Assembly: GCA_026260175.1 (NCBI GenBank)
Contig: JAKCWW010000300.1
Coordinates: forward strand, 58,385 to 113,334
DNA length: 54,950 bases
Source of the DNA: Reticulitermes lucifugus
Lineage: Eukaryota > Arthropoda > Insecta > Blattodea > Rhinotermitidae
Direction of reading: 5' to 3'
The notes below the pieces were generated by a model, which was not told where the DNA came from, did no database searches, and worked only from the letters and a program-made list of their open reading frames with translations. Every line of letters starts with the position of its first letter. The stretch's first letter is position 1. Position numbers and translations under genes: made by a program. Positions 42,101 to 53,449 of this stretch are shown in pieces.

Positions 42101-45100
42101 TCCATATTACAATGGTGGAACACACAAACTCCATGTTTTACCCATTAAAATTTACCATCTGGCTATATTATAGTAGGAACTGAGTATATAAAATTATATA
42201 ACCTTTTGCAATTACTTTGAACTTTGTAAAGCTACTTTTGTGTCCAATCCTCTAAATGAATGCATAAAAAATACATGGCATAACAATTCTATATAGATAA
42301 ATAATACAATTATTATTCTTAAAATTTTCCACAGTGAAGGTGGATTAACTTACACCTGAGGAAGTATATTACACAGGAGCATATTTTTGCACTTAGGCCA
42401 CCAGACAATTACAGCTGCTGTTTCTGCAGATACTAATGACACAACTTGCCTCTTACTCGGAAAGTCAGTCTTGTTGTTGTCCGTGAGACATTCTGCTCAG
42501 ACATAAGCTCCAAATTAGTTGGATGGTGAAACACAGGTGGTGGAGCTGGAATCCAATGTGTATGTTCACTGCAATAACAACATACCAAATTCAATTTTTA
42601 AGGAGGACATCCAGTTGTGTTGTATACAATAATAAAAAGAAAAAACAGTACCATCAACACAGCTGTTATTTTATTATAAATTAGTTAATTATTTACATAA
42701 TCGCAACTAGTTTCGGCCTTAGGCCATCTTCAGGCAAAATCTTTAAGTTAAAAAATCAAAGGTGGTATGAGATTGAGAAAGGCCTTTCCCATTACGTTTG
42801 TGTATATAATATACTTGCCTGGAATTAGTATATTTCTATTCTATGGCAGTACTGTATTTATAAAACAGCAGTGTATAAAATCATTAAGTAAAAGTTATGA
42901 AGATAGGTTTATCAAGTAATTTTTGGTTAATTTGCAATATGCCAAGTCAAGCTTATGTGTATACATATTTAGTTGGATGTTTCTATATAAAGCTTTATTT
43001 CATAGTTCCCATGGTATTCTAGAATCTACAATATTATTTCAAATTAACATGTTTTGGTACAGTAACATCCACACATTATGCATAACTGCAGTGATATTAT
43101 AATGTTCATGAACAGTACAATATGTCAGTAAATTACACCAAGGAAATTAAATCCAAATATTGTTATTAGAATGTATGTCTAAAATGTGCTTGTTAATATA
43201 GTATTAGAGATAAATCAGACTGATGGAGCTTAAAAGTAGGGCATGATAGTTTTAACACAGGTTTCTGACACTCAGAACTTACCATATTTGGATAACACGA
43301 GGTGAGAAAAGTGGAAGACCACAAATGAGCTCCTTCTCACATGCGGATCCTATTGGCTGAGCACTGGCAACTTCAGGAATCAGTGCCTGGACACTACCAG
43401 GACTGTTGCGATCCATGTTCACAAGCCAATATCCCGAATTTTCAGATTGAACATGCCCCAACAGATCATGGAAAATTTGCTCAGTGTGCTGAACAAGAGA
43501 TGACAACTAATTAGCCCAAGGAGCAGAGTTCATCTTAAGAAGCTGCTCAAGACATTCCAAGCCCAAAGGTTCATTATGTATTCACAGCAGCCCACCATGG
43601 GACTATACCCTGAGAAAGATGAATACAATCCACACTCTCACATCCAGTTTCTTTAAGATTCACTTTAATATGACCCTCCAACTGAAGTCTTACATCTCCC
43701 AATGGCCTCTTCCCTTCAAGTTCTCTAAACAGTAAAAAAGTTATGTCACTAGTAGTGTTGGGTATGTTGCAGAATTGCCCTATTCCTCTTCATTTTGCAA
43801 ATGGAATGCTTCTACTGAAATTAATTAAATGACAGATGGTTAAACAAAAAGTAATTTTCCTTTAATTTAAAGGCTGAAATTAGAACATTCCCTGCCCAGT
43901 AAAAAATGCAGTTTAGTCCCTGTTGGTCATTTTAAGAAAAGTTTCTTATACCAAAACTCAAGAGATACTTAGAAATCATATGCCATCTACTGGCAGTTAG
44001 AACTGCTCAAACTATACAAGACAAGGATAAATAGCCACAAGCACAGTCTACATTCACACTAAGAGGAAATGTGTCAAGATCTGATAAATATTATTGCTGA
44101 TTTTTTGGTTAGATAGTTACAAGGACGGAGTAAATCCATAAAAAAACAGGATCGCTGGTCATGAGACAAAGATATAAACCCAGAACCTTTCACAAAGGAA
44201 GCCACGTTGCAACACTCTCCACTGTAACACTCAGTGCAATAGCTGAGGAAAATGCTGACATAAATACTCTAACAGTAAAGGAGTATTTAATCTTTTCAGT
44301 TGACTAATTAACTGTCTTGTGGTGGTCAGGGTGACAACTTATTCCAGCTAACTGAATGAATGAATGGTAGAGAGGATCAAACCATGGCTCATTTGTGTTT
44401 TCCATGACATAATCACAATAACTAAATATACACACAATACTATCAGCTCCCTGTCAGAAAACTAGATTGGAGTATGTACATTTCTGAAACCTTGAACCTT
44501 TGTCACTACGCTTACTATGGCTTACTACTGTTACTATAGTTTGTAGCTCTCACCTCACCAGACTGTGTGTCCACCATGTTACTGATACTGATTGTAGGAA
44601 ATGACATAATGTTTATATCATACTTCATCAGAACACACACAGCAATTCTCAACTCGAAATATGTGGATGGACAAATGGACAGACATAACCACCCCTATAA
44701 ATGCACACTGTGCAAAATATGCATAATAAACAGTTTACACTATTAAATGTGAATATGGAAATGTGAGTGACACTTTCTGTGTACACAGTCTTCAGAATGG
44801 CATATAAAAGATGAATGTAGGAACAAGGCTTACTAAAATATGGATCCTCTGTGGTGATGGAGCAGACGGGTTGGCACTGTATGGAAACCCCAATGGTGTA
44901 AGGATTACTGCCAAGACAGTCAGCAAGTGGAGTCCAGATGCACTTGCCACAACCTTCCATGGTTTCTTCAGCAGTATGATCAATGGTGTCTAAAATGGAG
45001 CAACAAATGTGAACAAACCACCAAACTATAAAGGTACATACGATTGCCGCAATGTGGGAACACTACACTCTTGACAATTAGATTTTCTGATGTGGAAACA

Positions 45101-48100
45101 TTTAGTACTCCTAACACCATTTTCAACTCCCAGTTTGATGTAAACCCTCATTTCCATCTACTGGTTTCAAAATATACTCTCTCTATACTTTTTCATGGAG
45201 GAATCATGGTTCAATTCCTGGCACAGGCAAGAGATTTTTCTTTGCAAAGCATCTAGACCAGGGTTGCCCAACTAGGGTTCATGGATTCTGCAAGACATCA
45301 CTAGGGTTCCACAAGAAATCACAGAATAAATGCACAAAATTTTGAAATTCTAAAATACCGCAAAAAATTACGAATATCCCTTGAAAGACAGGAAAAATGA
45401 TTCAACTCTTTTACAATGTAAGCTCTTTAAAAATAAATTTTCTTGACAATAATTTGGCAGTAATTGAATTGCACTCCCTGCTCTCAACTTTTTTCTGGCC
45501 TGCAAACATTTTCCTCAGAATATGAAAAATTATTTCAGGGATTCCTCCATGGAAACATGGTTGGGAAATACTGATCTAGACTGACCTCCTGTTACTTCAT
45601 CTCTCTTAGGTCCAAGTGTACCCCGTTTTCAAACACCCTCAACTTGTACTCTTCCCTTAGTGTAAGAACCACATTTAACATCCACACAACAACAGGCAAA
45701 ATTACAGTTCTGTATATTTTAATTTTTATACTTTTTAGGCAGCAAAGAGGAAGAAAAAAGATTCTGAAGTGAATGGTAGCCAGCATTCTCCAAATTTAAT
45801 CTGCTGTGAATTTCTTTGGGCATGCAATTTTGATTTGTTAGTGTTGTTCCAAAAGATTTAAACTTTGATATACAGTAGAACCCAGTTATCACGTCAGTTT
45901 ATGCAACACCTTGTCTACAGCATCAGATATTCTGTGGTACCAATTAATTCCTCACTGTTAACCATAACATTATACTACTTGTACTCGGTTACAACAACAC
46001 TCGTTTATAATGACACAAAATATTCAGTCCCTTTCATGACATTATAACTGAGTTTGACTGAATTTTCAAAGGATTTATTAGCTACGTATGTGTTGTGTTT
46101 TGTCATACACTCTGGTGACAAGACATGGACATATATTTAGTTTTTCCAGCACTTTCTTCTAGAACCTTATTACTACCAGTTAATAAAGCTTGTTTTTTTC
46201 TTTATAGCATAAATGAATTTAAGAATTACCAACACAGAACTAACTCGGCAAAGGATGAGAAAGGTCAGCTGCATGCAGATTCTCACAGTATTTTGCATGG
46301 GTGGAAGAAGAACTTCTGTCACTTACTGAAAGTACATGGGGTTAATGATGTTAGGCAGACTGGAAAATAAAGCATGAATTTAATAAATACCACTAGTGGA
46401 GAGCAAGATCATGTCTGTAGGGAAAATGTACACACATATACTACTTAGTAAATGGATCTTCTCTCTAGTAATGAAAGTGAGATCCATTATATAACAGGTG
46501 GGGAAGAAGTCCACAATTTCAGTCATGGCCTAAGAATTATTTGCTATGCTACTGGCGAGACATACTAACCACGTAACTTATCAACAGTAAGCACAGAAGA
46601 GCTGAAAAAATTCCAATTACGAATTCAGGATTTTTATCAGGCCCTATTCTTCCAGTTATGGGTATAAAGAGGCCAAATGCCATAATTGTACTGTACAGGA
46701 CAAAAACAACTGATGGCAGTGTGCTGGCCACATACACAGTCAACCACATACGTACTGCAACAGAGAACCATACAAAATAATAGCCATTACTGTACTGTAC
46801 AGGACAAAGACAAATGATGGCAGTGTGCTGGCCACATACACAGAAACACACATATGTACTGCAACAGAGAACCATACAAAATAATTGCCATTACTGTACT
46901 GTACAGGACAAAGACAAATGATGGCAGTGAGCTGGCCACACACACACACAGTCAACCACATACATACTGCAACAGAGAACCATACAAAATAATAGCCATT
47001 ACTGTACTGTACAGGACAAAGACAAATGATGGCAGTGTGCTGGCCACACACACAGTCAACCACATACATACTGCAACAGAGAACTATACAAAATAATAGC
47101 TATTACTGTACTGTACAGGACAAATACAAATGATGGCAGTGTGCTGGCCACATACACAGTCAACCACATACATACTGCAACAGAGAACCATAGAAAATAA
47201 TATCCATTACTGTACTGTACAGGACAAAGACAAATGATGGCAGTGTGCTGGCCACACACGCAGTAAACCACATACATACTGCAACAGAGAACTACACGAA
47301 ATAATAGCCATTACTGTACTGTACAGGACAAAGACAAATGATGGCACTGTGCTGGCCACACACACATTAAACCACATACGTACTGCAACAGAGAACCATA
47401 CACAATAATAGCCATTACTGTAATGTACAGGACAAAGAACCATACACAATAATAGCCATTACTGTACTCTACTCAACAAAGACAAATTATGGCAATGTGT
47501 TGGCCACATACACAGTCAACCACATATGTACTGCAACACAGAACCATCCACATAATAGCCAAAACTTACAGTCATATATGAAACTATAACAATACAATAA
47601 TTGTTGTGAGTCAACAAGTCACAAGCATCAGGGCAAGATCAATGCTGAAATTTTCATTCTGATGCCTGTTATTTTCTTGAGTACAGTTCTAAAGCTGTTA
47701 CGCATTTACATATACAAATTCTTAAAATTATCTTCAGGTCTGTCATGCAGACTACAGCTTCAACCGATGGTGAAACCAGATGCTCTTTTCAAAAAGCACA
47801 GATTGTTGTAATCAGCACAAGTAGTCATTTGAAATCAATAACAGGCAATCCACCACACACACACATGATGCAGGCTTCTTTATGACGGATTATTGTGAAT
47901 ATCTTACTCAAAAGCATTCAGATGATAATCTGTAAATGTATGGACTTCAGTCCATGAGTCAAAACCTGTACATATTTCATCAAGCATCCTACTCTGAACA
48001 GCTCTCAGAAGTAACCATTCACATAGTACATTTTGTTACTGTGTGGAATTTCTGGGAAAACAGTATGTATATTATAACCACTGACTAAAAGTAATATATT

Positions 48101-51100
48101 TCTAATCTTTCTTATACTGAAGTCCTGCTTCATAATGCTTTAAGGCTCCCAGATCCACACAAAATTTTCTGAGGCCTGATTGCCATCCACTGCTATTTCC
48201 ACTAGGGAAGGGTCACATATCGCAATGCTTCATTCTGCACAGGTGTACAAGATTCCAGGTCCATGTCCACTTCAAAATTTGTTTACTTGGTTTGGATCCG
48301 CCAACACTGTCCGATCAGCAGACTACATTTAAAAAAAATCACAGGTTTGTATCAATAAGCACACATGCAATTGATGTGTGAACATGCAAATTTCTGTCCT
48401 AAGTAAATTCTTGCCACATAAATGCCACTGTTCAATAGAGGATGGACAGAGCATATACAATGTAATAATGCTGTATCAACTTAAGATGCTATTTAGCACT
48501 ACCACTACAGATATCCAGGTCAGTCTATTGTCAGTTCATGCTCTGCCTGCATTTTTGAACGGAATCCTAAATTTACCATGTTATCCAGCTGTGTGTACAG
48601 CATAGGAACAACTGTGAAGTCTAAACTTGTGAGTTCATATAAATTACTCATTCAACATGGAGCACAATTACAGTTGGTGTACTTTAGTCAGGCCTGTCCC
48701 TGTCAAATTTCTTGCAAATATGTCTGCACTTGGGTCATTCAATGTCTGATGACAACAGACCTTTCAAAAGTATTCTCAGATTTTAGAAGGTTTGTTTCCT
48801 TCTTCGTCTTCACTTTTCCATCATCATCATCATTGTCTCCATCGTCGTCATTGTCATCATCATCATCATCATCAGTGATTTGAAGGTGTAATGGAAACTA
48901 TAGGTAATGAAGTCCTCCTGGGCAATTGTTACAACAAGACAAGTTTGTAATAGCTTTGAGAAATGGTTATAAAAATAAGTCATGGTGAGAAGGACCAATG
49001 ACAGCCAGCATCCTGGGGTATGAGTGTAATGACCAACCATAAGATTCCACCTACTACTCCTCAAGTGGTATGCTGAGCTCCAAGAATACACTATGGCCTT
49101 GTCACTCATTACATAAATTCATGATGCAGATTAGTCAGTCTGTGAAACACTGCACATGAAGTCCACATGCCCACAGCTGCTTCATTACTTAAGACATTTC
49201 GGCATCATGTTGCACTTTTGATTAACATGAATGCCCTGGAAATAAATCATATATACCACACAGCAAAAGAGAAAATACATCTAAATGAGAGCACCAAAAA
49301 TTACAATCTGATGTGATACATTATACCATACAATAGATGCAGACAGCAGCACTAAAACAGCAAAAGCACAGCAGTGTTTCAGTACAACACAGGCACACAA
49401 TGCTACTGAAGCCACACACTGATACAGCCCACAAAATAGTAAGCACTAGAAACATAATACAGAAAAACACATACTTCTGCTGGTCATCAATCATAATACT
49501 CAACACCCCTAATAATTATAGTACATGTTGCAGACATACAACAGAATAACATACATTACTGAAATTAAAATGAGCCAACAGGTGGATTACCATAATCATA
49601 TTACAAGAAGGACCAGCTTTGTAACAAGCACTCTGACTCTTCTGCATAATTGAGACTACCCTGTAAGATGACCACACCACAACGTGTGCACGTGTATACA
49701 CATATATAACATTAAAGAGGCCATCTACAGTTTATGACGTAATGCACTGCTGCATGTGCACCCAGGGAGTTTACAACTTAACTTCAAGGGTTCAAAAAAG
49801 ATCAACTTTCTACACAGTTCTTTCATGTAAGTTTTAGAAAAGGTTACGAGGTTAATAATTTTTGTGCACACAAATCAAGCTTAGATTTTAGTTTCTGCAT
49901 AACCATTTTTGTGTATAAGATTAGTGCACTGCATTGTTAATAATTATGCCCACATGTCTGAAGATGATACAGTCATGTTGCAACATGTAGTATGTATAAA
50001 CACAACTGTAATTTAATAATGCTGTATCTGACACTTCATCACATTACTGTTACTAAAATAACAACAACAAAATACAGGAGCTATGCAAGTTGCTGTGACA
50101 TGAGGACAGTTAACTGAGAATCTCTGCAATTTGACCTGTGAACTTTGGTAACACAATATTTCTTTGGTGCTTAGTAAGAAAAGCTAAAATAGAAAACAAT
50201 TATGGAGGGAAGAAGCTCATTAAAATCCCAGTGTACCAATGAAATACTGGCCTAGGTAGGTACCAAGCCTATTATTTTCACTGTGTAATGACTTGACTCA
50301 GACATTGGGTATCATCTGCAAGAGGAAAATGCAGGCATATTTCAGGCATCAGACACGACAGACAAAATTGACTTAAGCCCTTCTTACCGTGAACTAAACA
50401 ACTGTTTATCATAATGTGTAACTTTTAGCTTTTCATACAACTATAAGCTGCTGAAATCTGTGAAAAAATGAATAAAACTCAACATTTCAGGTTACACAAA
50501 AAGCAGTTTCCTGCAACTCATCATCTATGCTAGACCAATGGAAGCAGGAAATTGCTGCCTTTCCATGAATGTGTTAATACCATATATAAACAATAACATA
50601 TTACTATGGTTTCAGTGACAACTATAAACAGACTTTGTTAATAGAGCAAAAACTTACAATTTTTTCTCCAGTGAGACAAACCAAGTATGCAACTGGCAAG
50701 TGTGGGAAACAACAGAATGAGCATAAATATAAATGCTGATCGGATGCCACTAATGATCCCTGCCAGCAGCAGTATTGTCCACAAACACTGGACACCATTC
50801 ACATACAGCCAGCCTTGTAAAGCAGGAACCAAACGAGACTATAAAAACCAGAATGGTTTTATCATTAGTTAACTGTAAACGAACAAGTAATCTAATTACA
50901 CAAACAGTAACCAAATTAATCAAATCCTGTAGCAAATGTAGAACTGTCCTTGTGCCTAAGCTTCAACATTTGTGGAGGCAATGCTCAGTTCATTCTTAAC
51001 CATCTCCCTTTTTATCCCAATTTAGCATGGGTTGGAAATTTTGTGCAAAAGTTACAATTTAAATAAACTCAGAAAATATTCATTCTACAGTGTATTCACT

Positions 51101-52810
51101 ATTAACCCCAGTGCACTCACTGATGCAAAACTTTACACAGTTCACAACAATGAAATGAAAAAAATGTTGACTAAATTTGGGAAATAAATACAGACAGGGG
51201 TAGTTAGCTTCAGCTATAAACGAAGGTGGGTGCTTTGCTTAATGTCCAAGACAGTTTACCAGTATAGATAAAAACCCAGGTACCCAACAGGTAGGGGGCT
51301 GGGTGGGTCCCCACAGCAAATTTCTATGTGGCAGTAAAGCAGAAACTCCCTGCTTGCCAAACTAAACCCCAGTCATGTGACCAACAGCCACTCAGGTGTC
51401 TTGTCATGTCTTGCATACAGGTGCAAGACATGATTAGATTAGCAAATTAACTAATTCTTGACAATATGTGACACCACACAAAATGCAGAAGGAACTGGAA
51501 GTTAAAGAAGCTGAAGTGAATAACACAATCTGCATTGCCTTCTAAATAATCACTTCATATTTAAAATACAAAACCAAGTAGGAACACCACAGCAAGTTCT
51601 TGAACGGCATTTGTCCGTTTATTTCATGTTAAAATGCATGACTTGCTACGGTTACGTAGGACATTTCAACAAAGTGTGGGTAGATGGTTATGAATGACAA
51701 ATTTGATATGACTGATTCCTACTCGGACTCTTGACCCGTGAGGATGGGACCGATATGTTGTCCCAAAACGTCGGTAAACAATTACCAGATGACGCCGCGT
51801 AATACCCCAGAAGACCGCAGATTTCATTTGATATGACAAGCAATCATTGTTTATTTTAAGCTATTCTGGAGAAAGGCCAAGGAAAATCTCAGTAAGGTTC
51901 AGCCAGCCACTTATTAGAATTTTAACTTGGAATATGTTACATGTTTATAGATTTTTGTACATGAAATGACTTCAGCTATGCACACAACATACTCTTATTT
52001 TTGGATAGCACATTTTGAATATTAATGGGTGATCTGTATGTCCACAAATACATTACTACCTTTGCAACTTAAAAATTCTGAATAAATTGGTAGCACAATA
52101 TCCCTGACCTTATAAGGAACAAAGAGTTCAAGTGGAAACAAGCTCCAATCATATTCTTAGAGCTCTGTCTCTCTCCATGGAACAAACCATTATTCATTTG
52201 CTGTCTTATTTGACTGCAGATATTCAGGGCAGTGTGCATACATGGAGGAAGAGATAAATACATAGAGGGTTTTGGTGGGGAGTCTGAAGAGAAGACTTGG
52301 AAGACCTAAGCGTAGCTGGGAGAGTAATAATAAGATGGAAGACCTAAGCATAGATGGGAGAGTAATAATAAGATGGATATTAAAGAAATAACATGGGACG
52401 GCATGGTCTGGATTGATGTGGATGAGAACAGGGGCAAGTGGTTGGCTTTTGTGAAGAAGATAATGAGCCTTCCAGTTTCATAAAATGTGGGAAATTTCTT
52501 GACTAGCTTAAGAACTATAAACTTATCAACAGTTAATTAGAAGAACTTGGTATCAAAGCAGTATTACTTGCCTGTTTATTGATGAAGTTTTGAAACAGCA
52601 CTGGAAACACCATACTGGAAATGAGCACAGGGCAGTAGTAAAGGGTGAATATGAGACCTGGTCTTCTGAACCAACTCATTGAACTGTTGAATACATCAAG
52701 GACCACTGCCACTAGCAATACACTTATAATTGCCAGTAGCCACCCCACTGCTGGTATTCCACATCCCAATAGTAATAATTTCAAATATCCAACGTGACTC
52801 AGTCCTGGAA
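38958..52810 (-). CDS. ERMP1: ERMP1 (Fxna)-like endoplasmic reticulum metallopeptidase, C-terminal half, gene span (8 visible exons)
   Basis: Minus-strand exons are 52810-52572, 50838-50658, 46754-46570, 44989-44834, 43488-43283, 42568-42450, 41077-40908 and 39122-38958. Phases match throughout, giving 1,421 nt and about 472 residues plus TAG. ERMP1 is an ER-membrane M28-family zinc peptidase: an N-terminal lumenal catalytic domain followed by several membrane spans and a lumenal C-terminal domain. Here only the latter two are present: about seven hydrophobic spans (first four exons), the family motif FIPITGRIGP, a FPYSANPSAPSPQR junction, then HTEQIFHDLLGHV and a C-terminus with YPDWAHVTAW. 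The zinc ligands lie upstream, outside the window. Introns 1 and 6 (of those visible) use GC donors, and the third exon's acceptor is tandemly duplicated. It converges on the DOMON gene, 2.4 kb away stop to stop. Confidence 0.88.
40020..40600 (+). pseudogene. Decayed Tigger/pogo transposase N-terminus (CENP-B-like HTH)
   Basis: From ATG at 40035 the frame reads MSEKHKSTSPSATPIKKQHK then SIEEKLDIIHRL. After a frameshift near 40140, another frame gives GLAKSSIHTIRNNAEK. This is the N-terminal helix-turn-helix of Tigger/jerky/CENP-B-type transposases. The rest is deleted; ATTATTTCTTATGGGAA near 40530 resembles a Tigger 3' region. Intronic to ERMP1, opposite strand. Confidence 0.6.
40908..41077 (-). 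CDS. ERMP1: ERMP1 exon g
   Basis: 170 nt from TTTACAG to GTGAGG. It encodes PDHMAIVLAPSVKLTYWNFD, then YKWQNKPTYFISYAQG and PFEFWIDVE. W-x-F-W-I-x-V in this place is conserved in ERMP1 proteins. Confidence 0.82.
41372..41655 (+). mobile_element. SINE family B tail interrupted by a poly(T)-headed insertion
   Basis: The SINE tail reads AACCTCCATCTAGTGCCGAGG, is broken at about 41402, and resumes at 41578 with CTAGTGCTGAGGTTAAGATG. CTAGTG(C/T)CGAGGTT-like sequence on both sides looks like a target-site duplication. The insert starts with a T run, so it is a reverse-oriented poly(A) retrocopy of about 175 bp. Confidence 0.55.
41690..41885. repeat. ~130-bp direct duplication
   Basis: GCAATGTGGCAGACATCCCA...TTATTCAGTCTCTT at 41697 recurs at 41827 as GCAATGTGGCAGACATTCCA...TTATTCAGTCTCTT. 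Confidence 0.7.
42450..42568 (-). CDS. ERMP1: ERMP1 exon f, ending at a GC donor
   Basis: 119 nt after TTATTGCAG. It encodes EHTHWIPAPPPVFHHPTNLE and TRLTFRVR plus one base. The exon ends AGAG|GCAAGT: a GC donor with otherwise perfect consensus gives the codon GGA and the join RVR-G-PDHM, as expected for the family. A GT donor eight bases inside the exon (CGA|GTAAGA) would break the frame. Confidence 0.78.
42668..42737 (-). repeat. Penelope-type / hammerhead-like motif
   Basis: On the minus strand: GCCTGAAGATGGCCTAAGGC then CGAAACTAGTTGCG. This is the hammerhead-like order CUGAAGA, stem GGCC/GGCC, GAAAC, with one core substitution (UGAAGA instead of UGAUGA). Confidence 0.45.
43283..43488 (-). 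CDS. ERMP1: ERMP1 exon e: lumenal C-terminal domain
   Basis: 206 nt from TTGTTCAG to GTAAGT. It encodes HTEQIFHDLLGHVQSENSGY, later LIPEVASAQP and CEKELICGLPLFSPRV. F-H-D...G-Y/I-W and C...CG-x-P are conserved in the ERMP1 lumenal tail. Confidence 0.85.
44834..44989 (-). CDS. ERMP1: ERMP1 exon d: last membrane span and lumenal junction
   Basis: 156 nt, phase 0-0, from TTTTAG to GTAAGC. It encodes TPLIILLKKPWKVVASASGL, a hydrophobic span, then GFPYSANPSAPSPQRIHIL. The F-P-Y-S...P-x-P-x-R motif after the last helix is characteristic of ERMP1. Confidence 0.85.
45185..45620 (+). mobile_element. SINE family B fragment split by a hAT MITE
   Basis: GGTTCAATTCCTGGCACAGG, CAAGAGATTTTTCTTTGCAA and, after the insertion, CTAGACTGACCTCC follow the head/body of the 10533 SINE. 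Decayed. Confidence 0.45.
45259..45573. mobile_element. hAT-like MITE, 315 bp, with perfect 8-bp target duplication
   Basis: Ends CAGGGTTGCCCAAC and (reverse) CAGTATTTCCCAAC are inverted repeats of hAT type. ATCTAGAC flanks both sides (45251-45258 and 45574-45581). There is no coding capacity, so it is a non-autonomous element. Confidence 0.8.
45873..46060. mobile_element. Pogo/Tigger-like MITE, 188 bp
   Basis: CAGTAGAACCCAGTTATCAC and the reverse of the right end, CAGTCAAACTCAGTTATAAT, are terminal inverted repeats. TA precedes the left end; the right flank is AA, so the duplication is decayed. Confidence 0.6.
46570..46754 (-). CDS. ERMP1: ERMP1 exon c: membrane spans and GRIGP motif
   Basis: 185 nt from CTGTTGCAG to donor GTTAGT. 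It encodes RMWLTVYVASTLPSVVFVLY, then STIMAFGLFIPITGRIGPDK and a final span FVIGIFSALLCLLLISYV. The split TTA codon with exon b supports the acceptor at 46755-46756. The first ~77 nt plus the acceptor are repeated upstream in tandem (46755-47570). An alternative donor three bases earlier (GTGGTT) would also keep frame. Confidence 0.8.
46676..47570 (-). repeat. 104-bp tandem repeat made of a splice acceptor plus the start of ERMP1 exon c
   Basis: The plus-strand landmark CTGCAACAG (reverse of the 3' splice site) recurs at 46755, 46859, 46967, 47071, 47175, 47279, 47383 and 47531. Spacings are 104, 108, 104, 104, 104, 104 and 148 bases. Each unit holds about 26 bases of intron end and about 77 bases matching the start of exon c, through the codons for LYSTVMA. 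The last spacing contains an extra partial duplication. Confidence 0.9.
47571..50657 (-). other. Remaining intron between ERMP1 exons b and c
   Basis: About 3.1 kb of mostly unique sequence with an (ATC)n run at 48819-48873. A weak Penelope-like fragment lies near 49957-50000 (CTGAAGATGATACAGTCATG). No exon recognised. Confidence 0.6.
48819..48873. repeat. (ATC)n microsatellite
   Basis: Imperfect CAT/CGT trinucleotide run. Confidence 0.9.
50658..50838 (-). CDS. ERMP1: ERMP1 exon b: membrane spans
   Basis: 181 nt from TTTTATAG to GTAAGT. It encodes SRLVPALQGWLYVNGVQ, then two hydrophobic spans (LWTILLLAGIISG and FIFMLILLFPTLASCI), ending GLSHWRKN plus one base. Confidence 0.8.
51190..51400 (-). 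mobile_element. SINE family B, degenerate reverse copy
   Basis: AACAGGTAGGGGGCTGGGTG and GGTCCCCACAGCAAATTTC mirror the middle of the 33930 copy; the head is lost. Confidence 0.5.
51720..51795 (+). repeat. Hammerhead-like motif, second type
   Basis: CCGTGAGGATGGGACCGATA then TGTTGTCCCAAAACGTCGG: a stem GGGAC/GTCCC sits between relics of CUGAUGA and GAAAC. Compatible with a decayed Penelope-like terminal repeat. Confidence 0.45.
52262..52500 (+). pseudogene. LINE ORF2 C-terminal fragment
   Basis: A frame reads KMDIKEITWDGMVWIDVDE then KWLAFVKKIMSLPVS and stop, aligning with the 22440 copy (W-I-x-x-x-x-x-R...W-L/A...M-x-L-P). A ~35-bp piece (AGACCTAAGCnTAGnTGGGA) is duplicated in tandem at 52302-52375. 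It sits in an intron of ERMP1, antisense to it. Confidence 0.6.
52572..52810 (-). CDS. ERMP1: ERMP1 exon a: two membrane spans
   Basis: Acceptor TTTTGCAG; two bases complete a split codon, then PGLSHVGYLKLLLLGCGIPA and hydrophobic spans on either side of FNSSMSWFRRPGLIF. The exon ends ...NFINKQ at CAG|GCAAGT, a GC donor in phase 0. Reading through would add only a short non-conserved tail before a stop. Confidence 0.8.
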
Positions 52811-53449
52811 CTGCAAAACAAACGCTGTACCCAAATAGACAGTGCTAAGCACAGTGAGGGCTGGATTATGACATTCTATAAAGAGGGTAAGTATAATTTA
52901 ATGAACATACATTCAGTGCTAAACTGAGATCTTGATTTTATACAGCGGTCAAATATGTCATTTTTAACATCAGTTAGTAAAAAGTTAAAATAGTTATAAA
53001 TTTCACATTATATTCACCGTGCATTCTGTCTTATATAATTCATGTTATATAATAGTTATAATTCATGGTATTAAAATTACAATATTATTTTGAAATTGCT
53101 ATTTTGAAACTGCTTACTCCACACATTTTAAACAACTTATTTTCTTTTACTATGATGGTTAGGCATGGTGACTTGGAGTTTTTCCCCCCCAAGTCCAAGA
53201 TGTTTTCAGCTTGTGTTTGTGTTACTTTGTGGATAGGATCTGTTTTTCAGTTTCAGTAGGAAGCCATTTTTCTTTTAATGTATAAAACACCTAGCTTCCG
53301 TTCTCACTTTTTTATCCAAGGCGGTCGCACTTTTAGGACCTGCTATTCGTTATCTGGAAATATAAGGGAGTACAAGAGAGAATCAACTTGCACTGCAGAT
53401 TGAACTACACTGGCTCACATCACTTAATTCAAATTAGACAGCAGGTTTG

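Noticed and set aside
46740..47449. Several overlapping minus-strand hydrophobic open frames
   Set aside because: They are frame-shifted readings of the 104-bp repeat copies of ERMP1 exon c, not genes.
46755..47570. Possible CRISPR-like array from regular repeats
   Set aside because: Units are contiguous with no unique spacers, and the host is a eukaryote.
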